DNA of 64,000 nt from Ancylomarina longa (GCF_003996985.1 NZ_RJJX01000002.1:62001-126000); one strand, 5' to 3'. Shown: positions 7,369 to 17,692, numbered from the stretch's first letter. The notes: a model not told the origin generated them from the letters alone. Made by a program: numbers and translations.

Positions 7369-9792
7369 TTACTCATATCTTAGTGATTTTATGGGATTGG
7401 TACGGGCAACTTTCATGGAGTGGCCAATAACTGTAACAATAGCCAATATCAGAGAGAGTATCAAACCAATAATGAAATAAAACCATGGAAAATCAATTTT
7501 ATACACATAATTAGTAAGCCAACGTTGCATGACATAATAAGTAATCGGACAAGCTAAAATATTAGCTATAATAACACTTAAACATAGATTTCGACTTAGG
7601 ATAACAATCAGATTAATTTCTGAGCTACCCAATACTTTACGAATTCCAATCTCTTTCACCCGTTGTTGCATTTCAAATGATACTAATCCCAGTAAGCCTA
7701 GCAAGGCTATAAAAAAGGCCAGTATAGTAAAATATCGCAGTACATTAGCAACCCGAATTTCACCTTTAAACAGGCTATTAAAATCATGATCTAAAAAGAA
7801 ATATTCAAAGGGTTCTCCTTTGGTCATTTTTGCCCATTTTTTCTGCACCATCTTCACTCCCTCCATCACATGGTCTGCTTTCAGTTTCACCAACATATAA
7901 CGTTGATGATACTTGGGAGTATAATGCAAGAACAAAGGCAATATTTTATCTTTCATTGAATCAAAATGAAAGTTCTTCACCACTCCTACAATTTCAACAG
8001 GAGTTCGTCCGCGCCCCTGAAAACTTGGCTTATACACAAATCTACCAACAGGATGATCTGTATATCCCAAAGCTTGAATTGCTGCTTCATTAGCAATAAA
8101 TACAGCAGTATCTGCCAGCCTGTCCCTATCGAATTTACGCCCATCCAATAACTGTAAATTAAGCAGATCGATAAAATCCTCATCTACATTCATCAAACGA
8201 AAGTTAATCATCTCTTCGTTGCTTGCTCCTTCGCGATACATAGACCAACCATTCGTTCCTCTTCCGGGAATCATACCAGAAAATGACACTCCTTCTATTC
8301 CCGTATATTTCTTTAGCGACTCCTTAATACTTTCTTTTTCTGCTTTTTCAAATGTATATGCACGATCAACTACAAGTACCCTTTCCTTATCGAAACCTAA
8401 TTTTTTGGCCTGCATATAATTTACCTGCCCCTTAATCACAAATGTGGATATTAATATGACAATGGCTACAGTAAATTGAAAAACCACTAGTGAAGCTCTT
8501 ATTTTCTTACCTATTCTTCCTTTTTGAACTTCGCCTCGCAAAACCTTCATCACACGAAATCCCGAAAGAGAAAATGCAGTATAACTACCAGCAAAAATTA
8601 CCACAAAAACAATTACAGATAACACAAATAGGATATAATGCCAGTCCCAAAGCAGAGATGAAGTCAAACTTTTTTGAGCAATCTGATTGAAATAAGGCAA
8701 AGTGAGTTCCACTAAAAAATAGGAAAGCACACCAGAGCATAATGCAACCAATAATGTTTCGGCATAAAATTGAACAAAAAGCAATCCACGGGTACTGCCA
8801 AATACCTTACGAACACCCACTTCCCTTGCGCGGGTAAACGATCGTGCTGTCGTAAGATTCAAAAAGTTGACACATGCCAGAAGTAAGATAAAAAATGCAA
8901 TAGCAGAAAATATATATACATATTTAATATCGCCAACAGGTTCGATCTGCCCTTCTGTAGTGGTATGCAAATAGATAGACTCCAACGGTTCGAGATAATA
9001 GCTAAATTCATTTCCCATCTTCAGCCATGCATCCAGATCTATTCCTAGTACATCAACTAAGCGTGGACCCATATGCCGAACTATAAAATCATTGAACTTG
9101 GATTCCAATACTTTATAATCCGTACCAGGCTTAAGCAAGATGTAAGCCTGCATGTAATCACTAAACCAATTGTCTTCTTCCTCCGGCTCTAAATTCAACA
9201 AACAAACCAAATCGTAATGAAAATGAGAGTTTTCTGGCACATCTTTTACCACTCCAGATACAGTATAGAGTTTTTTCTCGCCTAAACGTAAAACCTTTCC
9301 AATTGGATTCTTCTCTCCAAAATATCTTTTAGAAGTTGATTCGGTAAGTACAATATTGTGAGACTCGCTTAATGCTTTTTCAGGATTACCAAACAAAAAT
9401 GGTCGGGAAAATATTTTAAAAAATGTAGAATCGGTACGCAAGAGCTTATCCTCAACAAACTGATGATCTTTATAGCTAAAAAGTACATTATTCCAAAAAT
9501 GAACCCGAACGGCTTCTTTTATTTCCGGGAAATCGGCCATTGCTGTTGGAGCAAAAGGGGCACAAATGGTATTTCCATCCATCTTTCTTTCCCCCATCTT
9601 AACACGATTTGCTACGCGGTAAATATTTTCAGATTGAAGATAAAACCTATCGTAACTTAATTCATCCTGCACGAATAGGTAAATAAGAAATACACAAGCT
9701 AAGCCGATGGCTAAACCAATAATATTAATAAAAGAGTAGCCTTTAAACTTATTCATATTTCGAAGTGCTACTTTAAAGAAATTACTAATCAT
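7369..9792 (-). CDS. Large FtsX/MacB-type ABC permease
   Basis: An 807-residue membrane protein. I start at the Met at 9792 (MISNFFKVALRN), the family's usual beginning, rather than 12 codons earlier. The layout is two MacB_PCD-FtsX units: one helix near 20-40, a periplasmic domain, three helices near 285-430, a second single helix near 440, a second periplasmic domain, and three helices near 670-800. The motifs REVGVRKVFGS and KEIGIRKVLGS mark the start of each FtsX core. No ATPase gene is adjacent. Such orphan 800-residue permeases are common in Bacteroidota, and the exported substrate is unknown. Confidence 0.85.
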   Translation of the reverse strand: MISNFFKVALRNMNKFKGYSFINIIGLAIGLACVFLIYLFVQDELSYDRFYLQSENIYRVANRVKMGERKMDGNTICAPFAPTAMADFPEIKEAVRVHFWNNVLFSYKDHQFVEDKLLRTDSTFFKIFSRPFLFGNPEKALSESHNIVLTESTSKRYFGEKNPIGKVLRLGEKKLYTVSGVVKDVPENSHFHYDLVCLLNLEPEEEDNWFSDYMQAYILLKPGTDYKVLESKFNDFIVRHMGPRLVDVLGIDLDAWLKMGNEFSYYLEPLESIYLHTTTEGQIEPVGDIKYVYIFSAIAFFILLLACVNFLNLTTARSFTRAREVGVRKVFGSTRGLLFVQFYAETLLVALCSGVLSYFLVELTLPYFNQIAQKSLTSSLLWDWHYILFVLSVIVFVVIFAGSYTAFSLSGFRVMKVLRGEVQKGRIGKKIRASLVVFQFTVAIVILISTFVIKGQVNYMQAKKLGFDKERVLVVDRAYTFEKAEKESIKESLKKYTGIEGVSFSGMIPGRGTNGWSMYREGASNEEMINFRLMNVDEDFIDLLNLQLLDGRKFDRDRLADTAVFIANEAAIQALGYTDHPVGRFVYKPSFQGRGRTPVEIVGVVKNFHFDSMKDKILPLFLHYTPKYHQRYMLVKLKADHVMEGVKMVQKKWAKMTKGEPFEYFFLDHDFNSLFKGEIRVANVLRYFTILAFFIALLGLLGLVSFEMQQRVKEIGIRKVLGSSEINLIVILSRNLCLSVIIANILACPITYYVMQRWLTNYVYKIDFPWFYFIIGLILSLILAIVTVIGHSMKVARTNPIKSLRYE

Positions 9793-9931
9793 TATTAAGA
9801 AATTAGGAATACTCCCTATGTTTATCAATCAGTATGCCACACACAATTATGCATTATTTATCAAATCATTACAAAAAAACGCTAGATTCAAAAATGTTCG
9901 AATAAGTACTACCTTGTTCGATTTCGAACAA

Positions 9932-9960
9932 AAAAAAGAGATGCCTATCGACATCTCTTT
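9932..9960 (-). terminator. Terminator of the DUF1015 gene
   Basis: AAAGAGATG pairs with CATCTCTTT (loop of 8), followed on the minus strand by eight or more T. Confidence 0.8.
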
Positions 9961-9982
9961 CAATTATTTATGTATTGATCTA

Positions 9983-11233
9983 TTAATCTAACTTATGGAT
10001 CAACAAACCAGAACGTAATTTAGGTTCGAACCAAGTAGTTTTTGGAGGCATGATATTACCGGTATCTGCAATATCAATTAATTGTTGCATAGAAACTGCG
10101 TATAAAGCAAAAGCAACTTTCATTTTACCAGAATCTACACGTTTCTGTAGTTCTTTCAATCCTCTAATTCCACCAATAAAATCTGCTCGTGTTGTAGTGC
10201 GAAGATCATCAATTCCTAAAAGGTTATCCAAAACATGGTTAGAAAGAATAGTTACATCTAAAACACCAATAGGATCCTTATCATCATAAGTACCTTGCTT
10301 AGCATTTAGCTTATACCATTTACCTTCCAAATACATAGAGAATTCGTGTAATTTAGCTGGCTTATAAATTTCTTCGCCCATGCACTCTACCTCAAATGTC
10401 TCGTTTAATTTCTCAAGGAATTCTTCCTCAGACAAGCCATTCAAATCTTTCACCGTTCTATTATAATCGATAATATTCAACTGATTGTCTGGGAAGTGAA
10501 CTGCCATAAAGAAATTGTATTCTTCATTACCAGTATGATTTGGATTTTTTGCAGCAAATTCGTCTCCGATTCTTGCAGCGGCTGCTGTACGATGATGACC
10601 ATCCGCTACGTAAGTAGCTGGAACCTTAGTAGCAAATAATTCTTCGATCTGCTTATTGGTTTCGGTACTATTAATTGCCCAAAAGTGATGTCCAAAACCA
10701 TCTTCCGCAACAAAATCGTAATCAGGTTTGTTATTTTTAACGATACCTTCTACAATTGCATCAATCTCTGGTACTGCTTTGTAAGAAAAGAATACAGGCT
10801 CTATATTCGCTTCGGTATAACGAGTAAGAATCATACGATCCTCTTCTTTATCGGGACGAGTTAGCTCATGTTTTTTGATGATTCCATTTTTGTAGTCTTC
10901 ACAAGCAGCACATCCAACGATACCGTATTGAGTACGTCCGTCCATGGTTTGTGCATAGATATAAAATTTAGCTTCCGAATCTTGTACCAACCATCCCTTT
11001 TCCTGAAACATTTTAAAATTGGATACAGATTTTTCGTACACTTCTTTTGAGTGAATATCTGTTCCTTCAGGGCAGTCGATCTCAGCACGAGTGATATGTA
11101 GTAAAGAACACTCTTTACCCTCAACCATTTGAGCTGCTTCGTCTGAGTTCATTACATCATATGGCAAAGAAGCCAATGTTTTTGAAATATCCTTTGGTGG
11201 GCGTAAGCCCTTGAATGGTTTTACAATAGCCAT
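9983..11233 (-). CDS. DUF1015 family protein linked to serine biosynthesis
   Basis: A 416-residue soluble protein matching the DUF1015 family over its whole length (start AIVKPFKGLRPPKDI; VADGHHRTAAAARIG near residue 210; C-terminal motif GIDDLRTTTRADFIGGIRG). The function is unproven. It lies 108 bp downstream of serA, which lies downstream of serC, all on one strand. I recall this order as common in Bacteroidota. The DGHHR motif resembles that of ParB/SerK-like proteins, so a role in serine or phosphoserine handling is possible. That is inference only. It has its own terminator. Confidence 0.8.
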   Translation of the reverse strand: MAIVKPFKGLRPPKDISKTLASLPYDVMNSDEAAQMVEGKECSLLHITRAEIDCPEGTDIHSKEVYEKSVSNFKMFQEKGWLVQDSEAKFYIYAQTMDGRTQYGIVGCAACEDYKNGIIKKHELTRPDKEEDRMILTRYTEANIEPVFFSYKAVPEIDAIVEGIVKNNKPDYDFVAEDGFGHHFWAINSTETNKQIEELFATKVPATYVADGHHRTAAAARIGDEFAAKNPNHTGNEEYNFFMAVHFPDNQLNIIDYNRTVKDLNGLSEEEFLEKLNETFEVECMGEEIYKPAKLHEFSMYLEGKWYKLNAKQGTYDDKDPIGVLDVTILSNHVLDNLLGIDDLRTTTRADFIGGIRGLKELQKRVDSGKMKVAFALYAVSMQQLIDIADTGNIMPPKTTWFEPKLRSGLLIHKLD

Positions 11234-11300
11234 TTTCTGTTACGTTTTTGTTGTGTTGTTTAATTATTATTTTTTGAATCGCGTTCAAATATATAAGGAA

Positions 11301-11335
11301 GAAAACAAGAAGAATATGATATTCCTCTTGTTTTC
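11301..11335 (-). terminator. Terminator or attenuator between serA and the DUF1015 gene
   Basis: GAAAACAAG pairs with CTTGTTTTC, with an inner GAATAT/ATATTC pairing. The T run on the minus strand is short, so termination may be partial. Confidence 0.55.
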
Positions 11336-11341
11336 TGAATA

Positions 11342-12265
11342 TTACTTATTCACCCTGTAGGTTTCATCTCCTTTTTCGATGCAATTCACAATTTGATTTG
11401 CTCCGGCGATACCAGCATTGATATTCGCCTCTGCAGTTTGTGCACCCATCTTCTTAGGAGTGAAAAAGAATCTACCTTCAAATTTGGCAGCAATTTCATC
11501 CTTACAATCCGGAGCAATATCTGAGATATAAGCAAAATCTTTTCGATCTTCCATCAATTTCATCAATCCTTGCTCATCAATTACTTCTTTACGGGCTGTA
11601 TTTACAAGAATTCCACCTTTAGGCATCTTATTCAATAAATCGTAATTGATTGAATTTTTAGTTTTATCATTTGCGGGAATATGCAAAGACACATAATTAC
11701 AGGTGCTATACAATTCATCAACAGAAGTCACAACTTTTACCCCATCAGCTTCGATTTTCTCTCTTGCTACAAATGGATCGAATGCATAAACCTCCATACC
11801 AAATCCTTTGGCTATGGTAGCAACATAGCGTCCTACATTACCATAGGCGTGAATTCCAATTTTCTTTCCTCGAAGTTCAACACCTGCTTTACCATTATAT
11901 CCATTTCTTGCAAAGAATACCATCATTCCCAAAACCAATTCTGCAACAGCATTGGAGTTTTGCCCTGGAGTGTTCATGGCAACTATTCCCTTTTCGGTAC
12001 AAGCTTCAAGATCGATATTATCGTATCCTGCACCAGCACGAACAATTACCTTTAGATTTTTAGCAGTTTCGATAACCTCGCGTGTTGCTTTGTCACTTCT
12101 GATTATCATAGCGTCAACATCTGCAACTGCTGCTAAAAGGTCAGCTTTATCAGTATAAGATTCCAACAAAACCAATTCATAACCTGCGCCTTCCACAACT
12201 TCTCTGATACCATTAACGGCGGCAGGAGCAAAAGGCTTTTCGGTTGCAATTAATACTTTTGTCAT
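11342..12265 (-). CDS. serA: D-3-phosphoglycerate dehydrogenase
   Basis: A 307-residue NAD-dependent 2-hydroxyacid dehydrogenase. It oxidises 3-phosphoglycerate to 3-phosphohydroxypyruvate, the first step of serine synthesis. Visible features are the RAGAGYDNID substrate-binding segment, the Rossmann motif GKKIGIHAYGNVGR (GxGxxG-like, with A-G-N here), and NTARKEVID in place of the usual NTARGGxxD. It is short and has no C-terminal ACT domain, so serine feedback through ACT is not expected. It lies 139 bp after serC, with a small repeat between them. Confidence 0.88.
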   Translation of the reverse strand: MTKVLIATEKPFAPAAVNGIREVVEGAGYELVLLESYTDKADLLAAVADVDAMIIRSDKATREVIETAKNLKVIVRAGAGYDNIDLEACTEKGIVAMNTPGQNSNAVAELVLGMMVFFARNGYNGKAGVELRGKKIGIHAYGNVGRYVATIAKGFGMEVYAFDPFVAREKIEADGVKVVTSVDELYSTCNYVSLHIPANDKTKNSINYDLLNKMPKGGILVNTARKEVIDEQGLMKLMEDRKDFAYISDIAPDCKDEIAAKFEGRFFFTPKKMGAQTAEANINAGIAGANQIVNCIEKGDETYRVNK

Positions 12266-12292
12266 TTTATTTGATATTTAAATTAATAAAAT

Positions 12293-12360
12293 GTCATTGC
12301 CAGCCAAATCGAAGCAATTCAATCAGAATTACTTTAGTCGTTCCTCATGCACTGAATGAC
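12293..12360. repeat. Short palindromic-ended intergenic repeat (GTCATTG...AATGAC)
   Basis: A 68-bp element that starts GTCATTGC, contains CGAAGCAAT and GTCGTTCCTC, and ends AATGAC, so its ends are inverted. It looks like a decayed copy of the common 'GTCATTGCGAG...GAAGCAATC' intergenic repeat. It separates serC from serA. Confidence 0.5.
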
Positions 12361-12365
12361 GAAAA

Positions 12366-12390
12366 GCAGGAAAAGTATTCCTAGTCCTGC
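12366..12390 (-). terminator. Weak hairpin after serC
   Basis: GCAGGA pairs with TCCTGC (13-nt loop) and is followed by TTTT on the minus strand. It is a possible leaky terminator between serC and serA. Confidence 0.4.
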
Positions 12391-12404
12391 CTATCTAAAT
12401 CTAA

Positions 12405-13481
12405 CTATTTTACGTGAATGCTTTCAAATTCTTTCATGCAATCAACTAATGCTTGCACACTTGATTTTGGTAAAGCATTATAGGTTGAAGCACGGAATCC
12501 GCCTACAGAACGATGTCCTTTAATTCCAGACATTCCTTTTGATACAGCAAAATCAAGGAAATCTTTTTCCAATTCTTTATACTCCTCCGTCATCACAAAA
12601 CAGATATTCATTATCGAACGATCTTCTTTGTTTACAACAGTACCTTTGAACATTGGATTTCTATCAATTTCATTATAAAGAACCGCAGCCTTTTCGTCGT
12701 TCATCTTTTGCATTGCTGCAACACCACCTTGTGCCTTGATCCATTTTAAAGTTTGCAAAGCTGCAAATACAGGAACAACGGGAGGTGTATTAAACATGGA
12801 ACCACCTTTAATATGAGTTCTGTAATCTAACATAGTAGGAATTTCGCGTTCCATTTTGCCTAGAAATTCATCTTTTACTATAACAAAAGTAACACCTGCA
12901 GGTGCAAGGTTCTTTTGTGCTCCACCATAGATCAATACATATTTAGAAACATCCACCGGACGAGAAAAAATATCTGAAGACATATCAGCTACCAAAGGAA
13001 CGTCGATATCCATATCTTCTTTGATCTCGGTACCATAAATAGTATTGTTTGTAGTAATGTGGAAATAATCTGCGTCAGCAGGAATTTCATAACCTTTTGG
13101 GATATAATTATAGATTGCATCTTTTGACGATGCAACTTCTACTACTTCACCAAAAAGTTTAGCTTCTTTTTGAGCTTTGTTCGCCCAGGCACCAGTATTT
13201 AAGTAAGCGGCTTTCTTTCCTAACAAATTGTAAGGTATCATGCAAAACTGAGTAGAAGCGCCTCCACCCAAAAACAATACTGAATATCCCTCTGGGATGT
13301 TTAATAATTCTTTAAACAAAGACTGAGCTTCATCCATTACTGCAACAAATTCTTTACTACGGTGAGATACTTCCATTACAGAAAGACCAGTACCAGCAAA
13401 ATTATGAATTGCTTCAGCAGTTTTTTCAACTGTGAAATCAGGAAGGATTGAAGGACCTGCAGAAAAGTTGTGTACTTTCAT
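12405..13481 (-). CDS. serC: Phosphoserine aminotransferase
   Basis: A 358-residue PLP enzyme that converts 3-phosphohydroxypyruvate plus glutamate to phosphoserine. The start [13 protein letters not shown] is diagnostic. The PLP lysine lies in [13 protein letters not shown] near residue 190, and the C-terminal [15 protein letters not shown] motif binds the phosphate. Length is normal. It opens the serC-serA-DUF1015 set. No phosphoserine phosphatase (serB) is seen in the window. Confidence 0.94.
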   Translation of the reverse strand: MKVHNFSAGPSILPDFTVEKTAEAIHNFAGTGLSVMEVSHRSKEFVAVMDEAQSLFKELLNIPEGYSVLFLGGGASTQFCMIPYNLLGKKAAYLNTGAWANKAQKEAKLFGEVVEVASSKDAIYNYIPKGYEIPADADYFHITTNNTIYGTEIKEDMDIDVPLVADMSSDIFSRPVDVSKYVLIYGGAQKNLAPAGVTFVIVKDEFLGKMEREIPTMLDYRTHIKGGSMFNTPPVVPVFAALQTLKWIKAQGGVAAMQKMNDEKAAVLYNEIDRNPMFKGTVVNKEDRSIMNICFVMTEEYKELEKDFLDFAVSKGMSGIKGHRSVGGFRASTYNALPKSSVQALVDCMKEFESIHVK

Positions 13482-13905
13482 TTTTCAAACGTTTTAAATT
13501 TTTGTATTATTCCATATCCTGAGGCAAATTTGCAAATAAAAATTTATTTAGAGGTGATTTTATTTCTAATTTTCTATGTTTTGCAACAAATAAATTCACA
13601 TCTCTTCCCCCTTTGTATAGATTAATATCTACGTTCTGAAATACAGAAATTTAACCCACAGAATTAATTTAAATATCTAGCTCAAAATTCTACTCGAAAA
13701 GATAAAATGAAAATTGATCAAATTCCTGTTTATATTATTAAAAGAATTGACTCAAATAAATCATCTTCAGATTAGAAATTAATTGAACTAAAAAATTAAT
13801 AGCTACAAAAATATTAATTTATGCTAATAATCCGGTCTAAATTCTGCAATAAAAAAAGCAGATGTATAAATAATACATCTGCTTTTTGATTTATTTTTTT
13901 GAGAA
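13482..13905. other. Non-coding spacer between serC and gcvT
   Basis: 424 bp of AT-rich sequence. Apart from the terminator at 13854-13887 nothing recognisable is seen. It should hold the serC promoter on the minus strand, but no clear TAnnTTTG box was found. Confidence 0.6.
13854..13887. terminator. Strong hairpin terminator after gcvT
   Basis: AAAGCAGATGTAT pairs with ATACATCTGCTTT, with A/T runs on both sides, so it can work in both directions. It ends 18 bp from the gcvT stop codon. Confidence 0.85.
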
Positions 13906-15009
13906 TTATCCTTTGTAAAAAGGAATTTTTACAATTTTAGCTTTTAGCGCCTTTTTTCTAACACGAATATAGATTTCTGAACCCAGCTTAGAGAATTCAC
14001 TTTTGACATAACCCATACCAACTGATTTTTCAATCATTGGAGCCATAGTTCCTGAAGTAACCTCACCAATTTCATTTCCTTCAGCATCTTCAATTTTATA
14101 TCCATGACGTGGAATTCCACGATCAATCATTTCAAAACCTTTTAGTCTGCGTTGAGGTTTATCAGCTTTTTGTTTTTCAAAAATATCACGATTGATAAAA
14201 TCATTTCCATCAACAAATTTGGTAATCCAACCTAAACCAGCTTCAATAGGAGAATGCTCATCATCAATATCGTTACCATACAAACAGAAACCAACTTCTA
14301 AACGAAGTGTGTCGCGAGCACCAAGTCCAATTGGCTGAATTCCGAATTCTTTACCTGCTTCGAACACAGCATTCCATAGTTTTACTCCATCCTCATTTGA
14401 TACATAAATTTCACATCCTCCAGAACCGGTATATCCTGTAGTTGAGAAAATAGCATTTTCGATACCTGCAATGTTTAACTTTTTAAAAGTGTAATATTCC
14501 ATATCTTCAACAGGAACATCAACTATTTTTTGCATCGCTTTTAATGCTAAAGGACCTTGAACTGCCAATTGACAAATTTCATCAGACGCATTATACAATT
14601 CAGTCCCAACTATTAGGCCCATTTCTTCAGCATGTTTACAGCACCAATTCCAATCCTTATCAATATTGGCTGCATTTACTACCAATAAATAAGTTTCTTC
14701 ATCAAAACGATAAACCAACAAGTCATCAACAATTCCGCCATTACCATTTGGAAAGCAAGTATATTGTACTTTTCCATCTGCAAGAGCTGCAACATCATTC
14801 GTAGTTAATTTCTGTACAAAATTAAAGGCTTTTGCACCTTTCACCCAAAACTCTCCCATGTGTGAAACATCAAAAACACCTAATTTCTCACGAACACAAA
14901 GATGTTCGTCTTTAATTCCAGTGTACTCAATAGGCATATTATACCCGGCAAAAGACGCCATTTTTGCGCCTAATTCTTCATGAAAGCTAGTAAATGCTGT
15001 TCTTTTCAT
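13906..15009 (-). CDS. gcvT: Glycine cleavage system T protein (aminomethyltransferase)
   Basis: A 367-residue tetrahydrofolate-dependent enzyme. It takes the methylene group from the aminomethyl-lipoyl H protein to make methylene-THF and ammonia. Typical segments are [22 protein letters not shown] at the start, VSHMGEF with the catalytic Asp region, [12 protein letters not shown], and [13 protein letters not shown] near residue 235. The other gcv genes are not in the window. It is a single-gene unit with its own terminator. Confidence 0.95.
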   Translation of the reverse strand: MKRTAFTSFHEELGAKMASFAGYNMPIEYTGIKDEHLCVREKLGVFDVSHMGEFWVKGAKAFNFVQKLTTNDVAALADGKVQYTCFPNGNGGIVDDLLVYRFDEETYLLVVNAANIDKDWNWCCKHAEEMGLIVGTELYNASDEICQLAVQGPLALKAMQKIVDVPVEDMEYYTFKKLNIAGIENAIFSTTGYTGSGGCEIYVSNEDGVKLWNAVFEAGKEFGIQPIGLGARDTLRLEVGFCLYGNDIDDEHSPIEAGLGWITKFVDGNDFINRDIFEKQKADKPQRRLKGFEMIDRGIPRHGYKIEDAEGNEIGEVTSGTMAPMIEKSVGMGYVKSEFSKLGSEIYIRVRKKALKAKIVKIPFYKG

Positions 15010-15161
15010 CGTATTTTGTATTTAAGGCAAACCATCCGGGTATTCAAAACCAAGAACAACAGAGATGGATTTCGCCAAGGAATAAATCTGTTTGTATTTA
15101 GGTCTTTGTTCTAATTTTGCAAATGTAAAAATTTTTCTCAGATAACGTTTGCATTCGTCAA

Positions 15162-16904
15162 CTACTTTACAGCACCTGTTCGATGGGTAAAACCGATTCT
15201 ATAGTCTCCCTTAAATAAAACAACAAAAGCATCTGGAACGCCACAGGAGTCTTTATATTTGGCCGCTTCCTCGTATGTGTTAAATCCGCCAATAGTGTAT
15301 CTATGCCATCCTCCCACAAATAAATGCTCTATAACATCTCCTCCTTTATATCTTTTGAATAGTTCAACAGTTCCCATCTCCTTGTGGCTTGCTGCAATTT
15401 GCACCCTATAGACAAAAGCTTCCAGCGCTAATTCCTGTTTTTCAGGTTTCTCTATTAATTTTGAGGGTGGATCAATTACAATTGTTGCAATTGGTGTTAT
15501 CATTTTCTTTTCTACTGATGCAGTGGTTTTCTTTTCTACAGGTTTTTCCTCATTAACAACCAGAGGCTCGGTTTTTTGTTTTTGTCTATAAATATCAAAG
15601 CCGCCTAATCCACCACTCCGTTCGGATGCAAAATAGAATACTCCTAGTTTATCTTTAAAAAAAGTAATATCATTATCCGTGCTATTAATTGGGAAACCCA
15701 AATTTTCCGGTTTTCCCCACCTATTGTTTTCCTCACGATTACACTTGAATATATCGTATCCTCCCATTGAATTATGTCCTTTCGAGCTAAAATACAATTC
15801 CTTTCCATCTGAAGTAACAAACACATCTCCTTCATCATATTCTGTATTAATTTCAGCTCCAATATTCATTGGCCTCGACCATTTCCCCTCATCATCTCTA
15901 CTACTAAAATATATATCACATTCCCCAAATCCACCTTTCCGGTTACTAACAAAATATACTTCCTTCCCATCATCGGTGAAACTGGCAGAACTTTCCCTAG
16001 AAGATTTCTCATTTATGAATGATACAGGTTTAAAATACCTCCATTTATCATTCCGTTTATCAGCATAAAAGAGATTTCCATTCCCGGAATTATCAGCATA
16101 AACAACAAACTGATTATTCAAATATTTAGACAATAACGCAACATTCGATTTTTTGTCGAATTTAGTATTTAAAGCGATAGATTTACCAAGCACTCCATCA
16201 GTAAGTTTAGCTTTATATATTTTCTCGTAAAATTTATTATCCTGAACAGATCTTTGGTCTTGACTCTCGATTCCTCTACGAGAGCTGAAATAAAAGTTGC
16301 CGGAAAATACAAAAGGATTAAACTCATCGTATTTGGTGTTTACATTCCCTGAAAGCAATTCTATTTTTTCAGCACCAATCTGTTTTATGAAGATTTTCCC
16401 ATTCCTACACTCATCAATATGCTTGTTGCATAAATTCATCAGTTCTTTCGAAATGGATTCATTGCTTTGTTGAATTAATTCCTGATTCATTTTGAACTGA
16501 ACAATTGCCTCACCAAACTTATTTTGGTATTGATATGCCAAACCAATAAAAAAATGAACATCCGACCTAAGATTTGCCTGTAATGAATCAGCTTTAAGCA
16601 TATATGATAATGCCTTATCCTTCGGTCCATTAATCAAATAACAAATCCCAATATTATAATTCAATTGCGGACTTTCCGAATTCGTATCATAAGCCTCCAG
16701 CAATAAATCTAAACATTTCCCTACATAACCCAATCCTTTAGCATATAACTTGTTTGCTTCCTTTATTTTAGAATAAGCTATTTTTCGTTCCGGTATTTTC
16801 TGAACAAATTCAGATTTATTAATAGGCAATAACTCCTGGGCATATAGGGTATTGCCAAACATTAGGAATATTAACAAAATGAGCGTGTAAAAAAGTCCCT
16901 TCAT
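15162..16904 (-). CDS. Secreted TPR-PD40 envelope protein with SPOR-like C-terminus
   Basis: A 580-residue exported protein with signal peptide (cut after NTLYAQ). Residues 40-160 look like TPR helices (LNYNIGICYLINGPKDKALSYML). Residues 200-450 contain several PD40/TolB-like beta-propeller repeats (FYFSSRRG, VYFVSNRKGGFGECDIYFS, LYFSSKGHNSMGGYDIFKC, FYFASERSGGLGGFDIYRQ). The end (about 495-580, YRVQIAASHKEMG...YTIGGFNTYEEA) resembles a SPOR domain. The layout recalls PorE-like proteins of Bacteroidota, but with SPOR where PorE has an OmpA peptidoglycan-binding domain. Both bind the cell wall, so it is probably a wall-attached outer-membrane partner. Exact function unknown. Confidence 0.75.
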   Translation of the reverse strand: MKGLFYTLILLIFLMFGNTLYAQELLPINKSEFVQKIPERKIAYSKIKEANKLYAKGLGYVGKCLDLLLEAYDTNSESPQLNYNIGICYLINGPKDKALSYMLKADSLQANLRSDVHFFIGLAYQYQNKFGEAIVQFKMNQELIQQSNESISKELMNLCNKHIDECRNGKIFIKQIGAEKIELLSGNVNTKYDEFNPFVFSGNFYFSSRRGIESQDQRSVQDNKFYEKIYKAKLTDGVLGKSIALNTKFDKKSNVALLSKYLNNQFVVYADNSGNGNLFYADKRNDKWRYFKPVSFINEKSSRESSASFTDDGKEVYFVSNRKGGFGECDIYFSSRDDEGKWSRPMNIGAEINTEYDEGDVFVTSDGKELYFSSKGHNSMGGYDIFKCNREENNRWGKPENLGFPINSTDNDITFFKDKLGVFYFASERSGGLGGFDIYRQKQKTEPLVVNEEKPVEKKTTASVEKKMITPIATIVIDPPSKLIEKPEKQELALEAFVYRVQIAASHKEMGTVELFKRYKGGDVIEHLFVGGWHRYTIGGFNTYEEAAKYKDSCGVPDAFVVLFKGDYRIGFTHRTGAVK

Positions 16905-17236
16905 ATTCTTAGAGTTTAGATTTTTTTAAAGATGGTTCTAATTTAAAGAAATCTGAGCATTATTGAAGGGCAAAACTTTTAAAAGGAAGATTAATTAAAA
17001 AAAGAATAATTTAAATCATAAAATCACCAGACTTGAAACAGAATAAAAACTAAGTATTTATAGTATTACTGCGTCCTTTTGCTAATAGGTAAATTAAAAA
17101 TTAATTAGTATTATTGCATTATATGTACTCTAATAAGTAATGTGAAATTTATTAGTGAATAGCAAGGAAATTATTCTTTAAATAGTTCAATAGATTCGGA
17201 TTCAAACATCAACATAATCACATCAACCTTCTAAAT
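16905..17236. other. Divergent intergenic region
   Basis: 332 bp, AT-rich, between the PD40 gene (minus) and the HPt gene (plus). It must hold promoters for both, but I could not identify a convincing -33/-7 pair. No other feature is seen. Confidence 0.5.
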
Positions 17237-17692
17237 ATGACCCAAAGCGAAAATATTATTGATTTATCCTATTTGAAAGAAATGTCGGGGAATGACAAAA
17301 GCATTATCGAGGAAATGATTGAAATTTTCATCGAACAAATCCCTGAATTTGAAGAAGAAATTTCAACTCATTTCGAATTACAAGACTGGAATGGTCTTGG
17401 GGCCATTGCCCACAAGGCAAAATCTTCGGTTCGAACGATGGGAATGGAATATATGGGAGAATGTCTAGAAAAATTAGAACATTATTCAAAAGGAAATCTT
17501 AAATTTGAATTACAGCTAAAAAAAGAAAAAGGTATCGAGTTTAGCCCTGAAGAGGAAAAATACTGGCGCAATGTGATGTATGAAACAAAAAGTGATGTTG
17601 ATTTAAAAGAAATACCCGAACTTGTTGAAAGTTTTCTCAATCAATGTCCGAAAGCCTTGGAGGAACTTCAATATACTTTAAAACACCTTTAA
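17237..17692 (+). CDS. HPt-domain phosphotransfer protein
   Basis: A 151-residue four-helix protein. AIAHKAKSSVRTMG carries the phospho-accepting His (His59). It can relay phosphate between hybrid kinases and receiver domains. It is followed within 15 bp by a STAS protein and then by a receiver-SpoIIE phosphatase, so it probably feeds phosphate to that receiver. The length is about 40 residues more than a minimal HPt domain, because of a Lys/Glu-rich insert after residue 90. No histidine kinase is adjacent. Confidence 0.82.
   Translation: MTQSENIIDLSYLKEMSGNDKSIIEEMIEIFIEQIPEFEEEISTHFELQDWNGLGAIAHKAKSSVRTMGMEYMGECLEKLEHYSKGNLKFELQLKKEKGIEFSPEEEKYWRNVMYETKSDVDLKEIPELVESFLNQCPKALEELQYTLKHL

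Noticed and set aside
7830..8690. Frames antisense to the FtsX-type permease and similar shadows inside other genes
   Set aside because: They lie fully within well-supported genes on the other strand and show no independent features.
15010..15161. Glycine riboswitch upstream of gcvT
   Set aside because: The 150-bp leader shows no recognisable glycine aptamer core or tandem aptamers.
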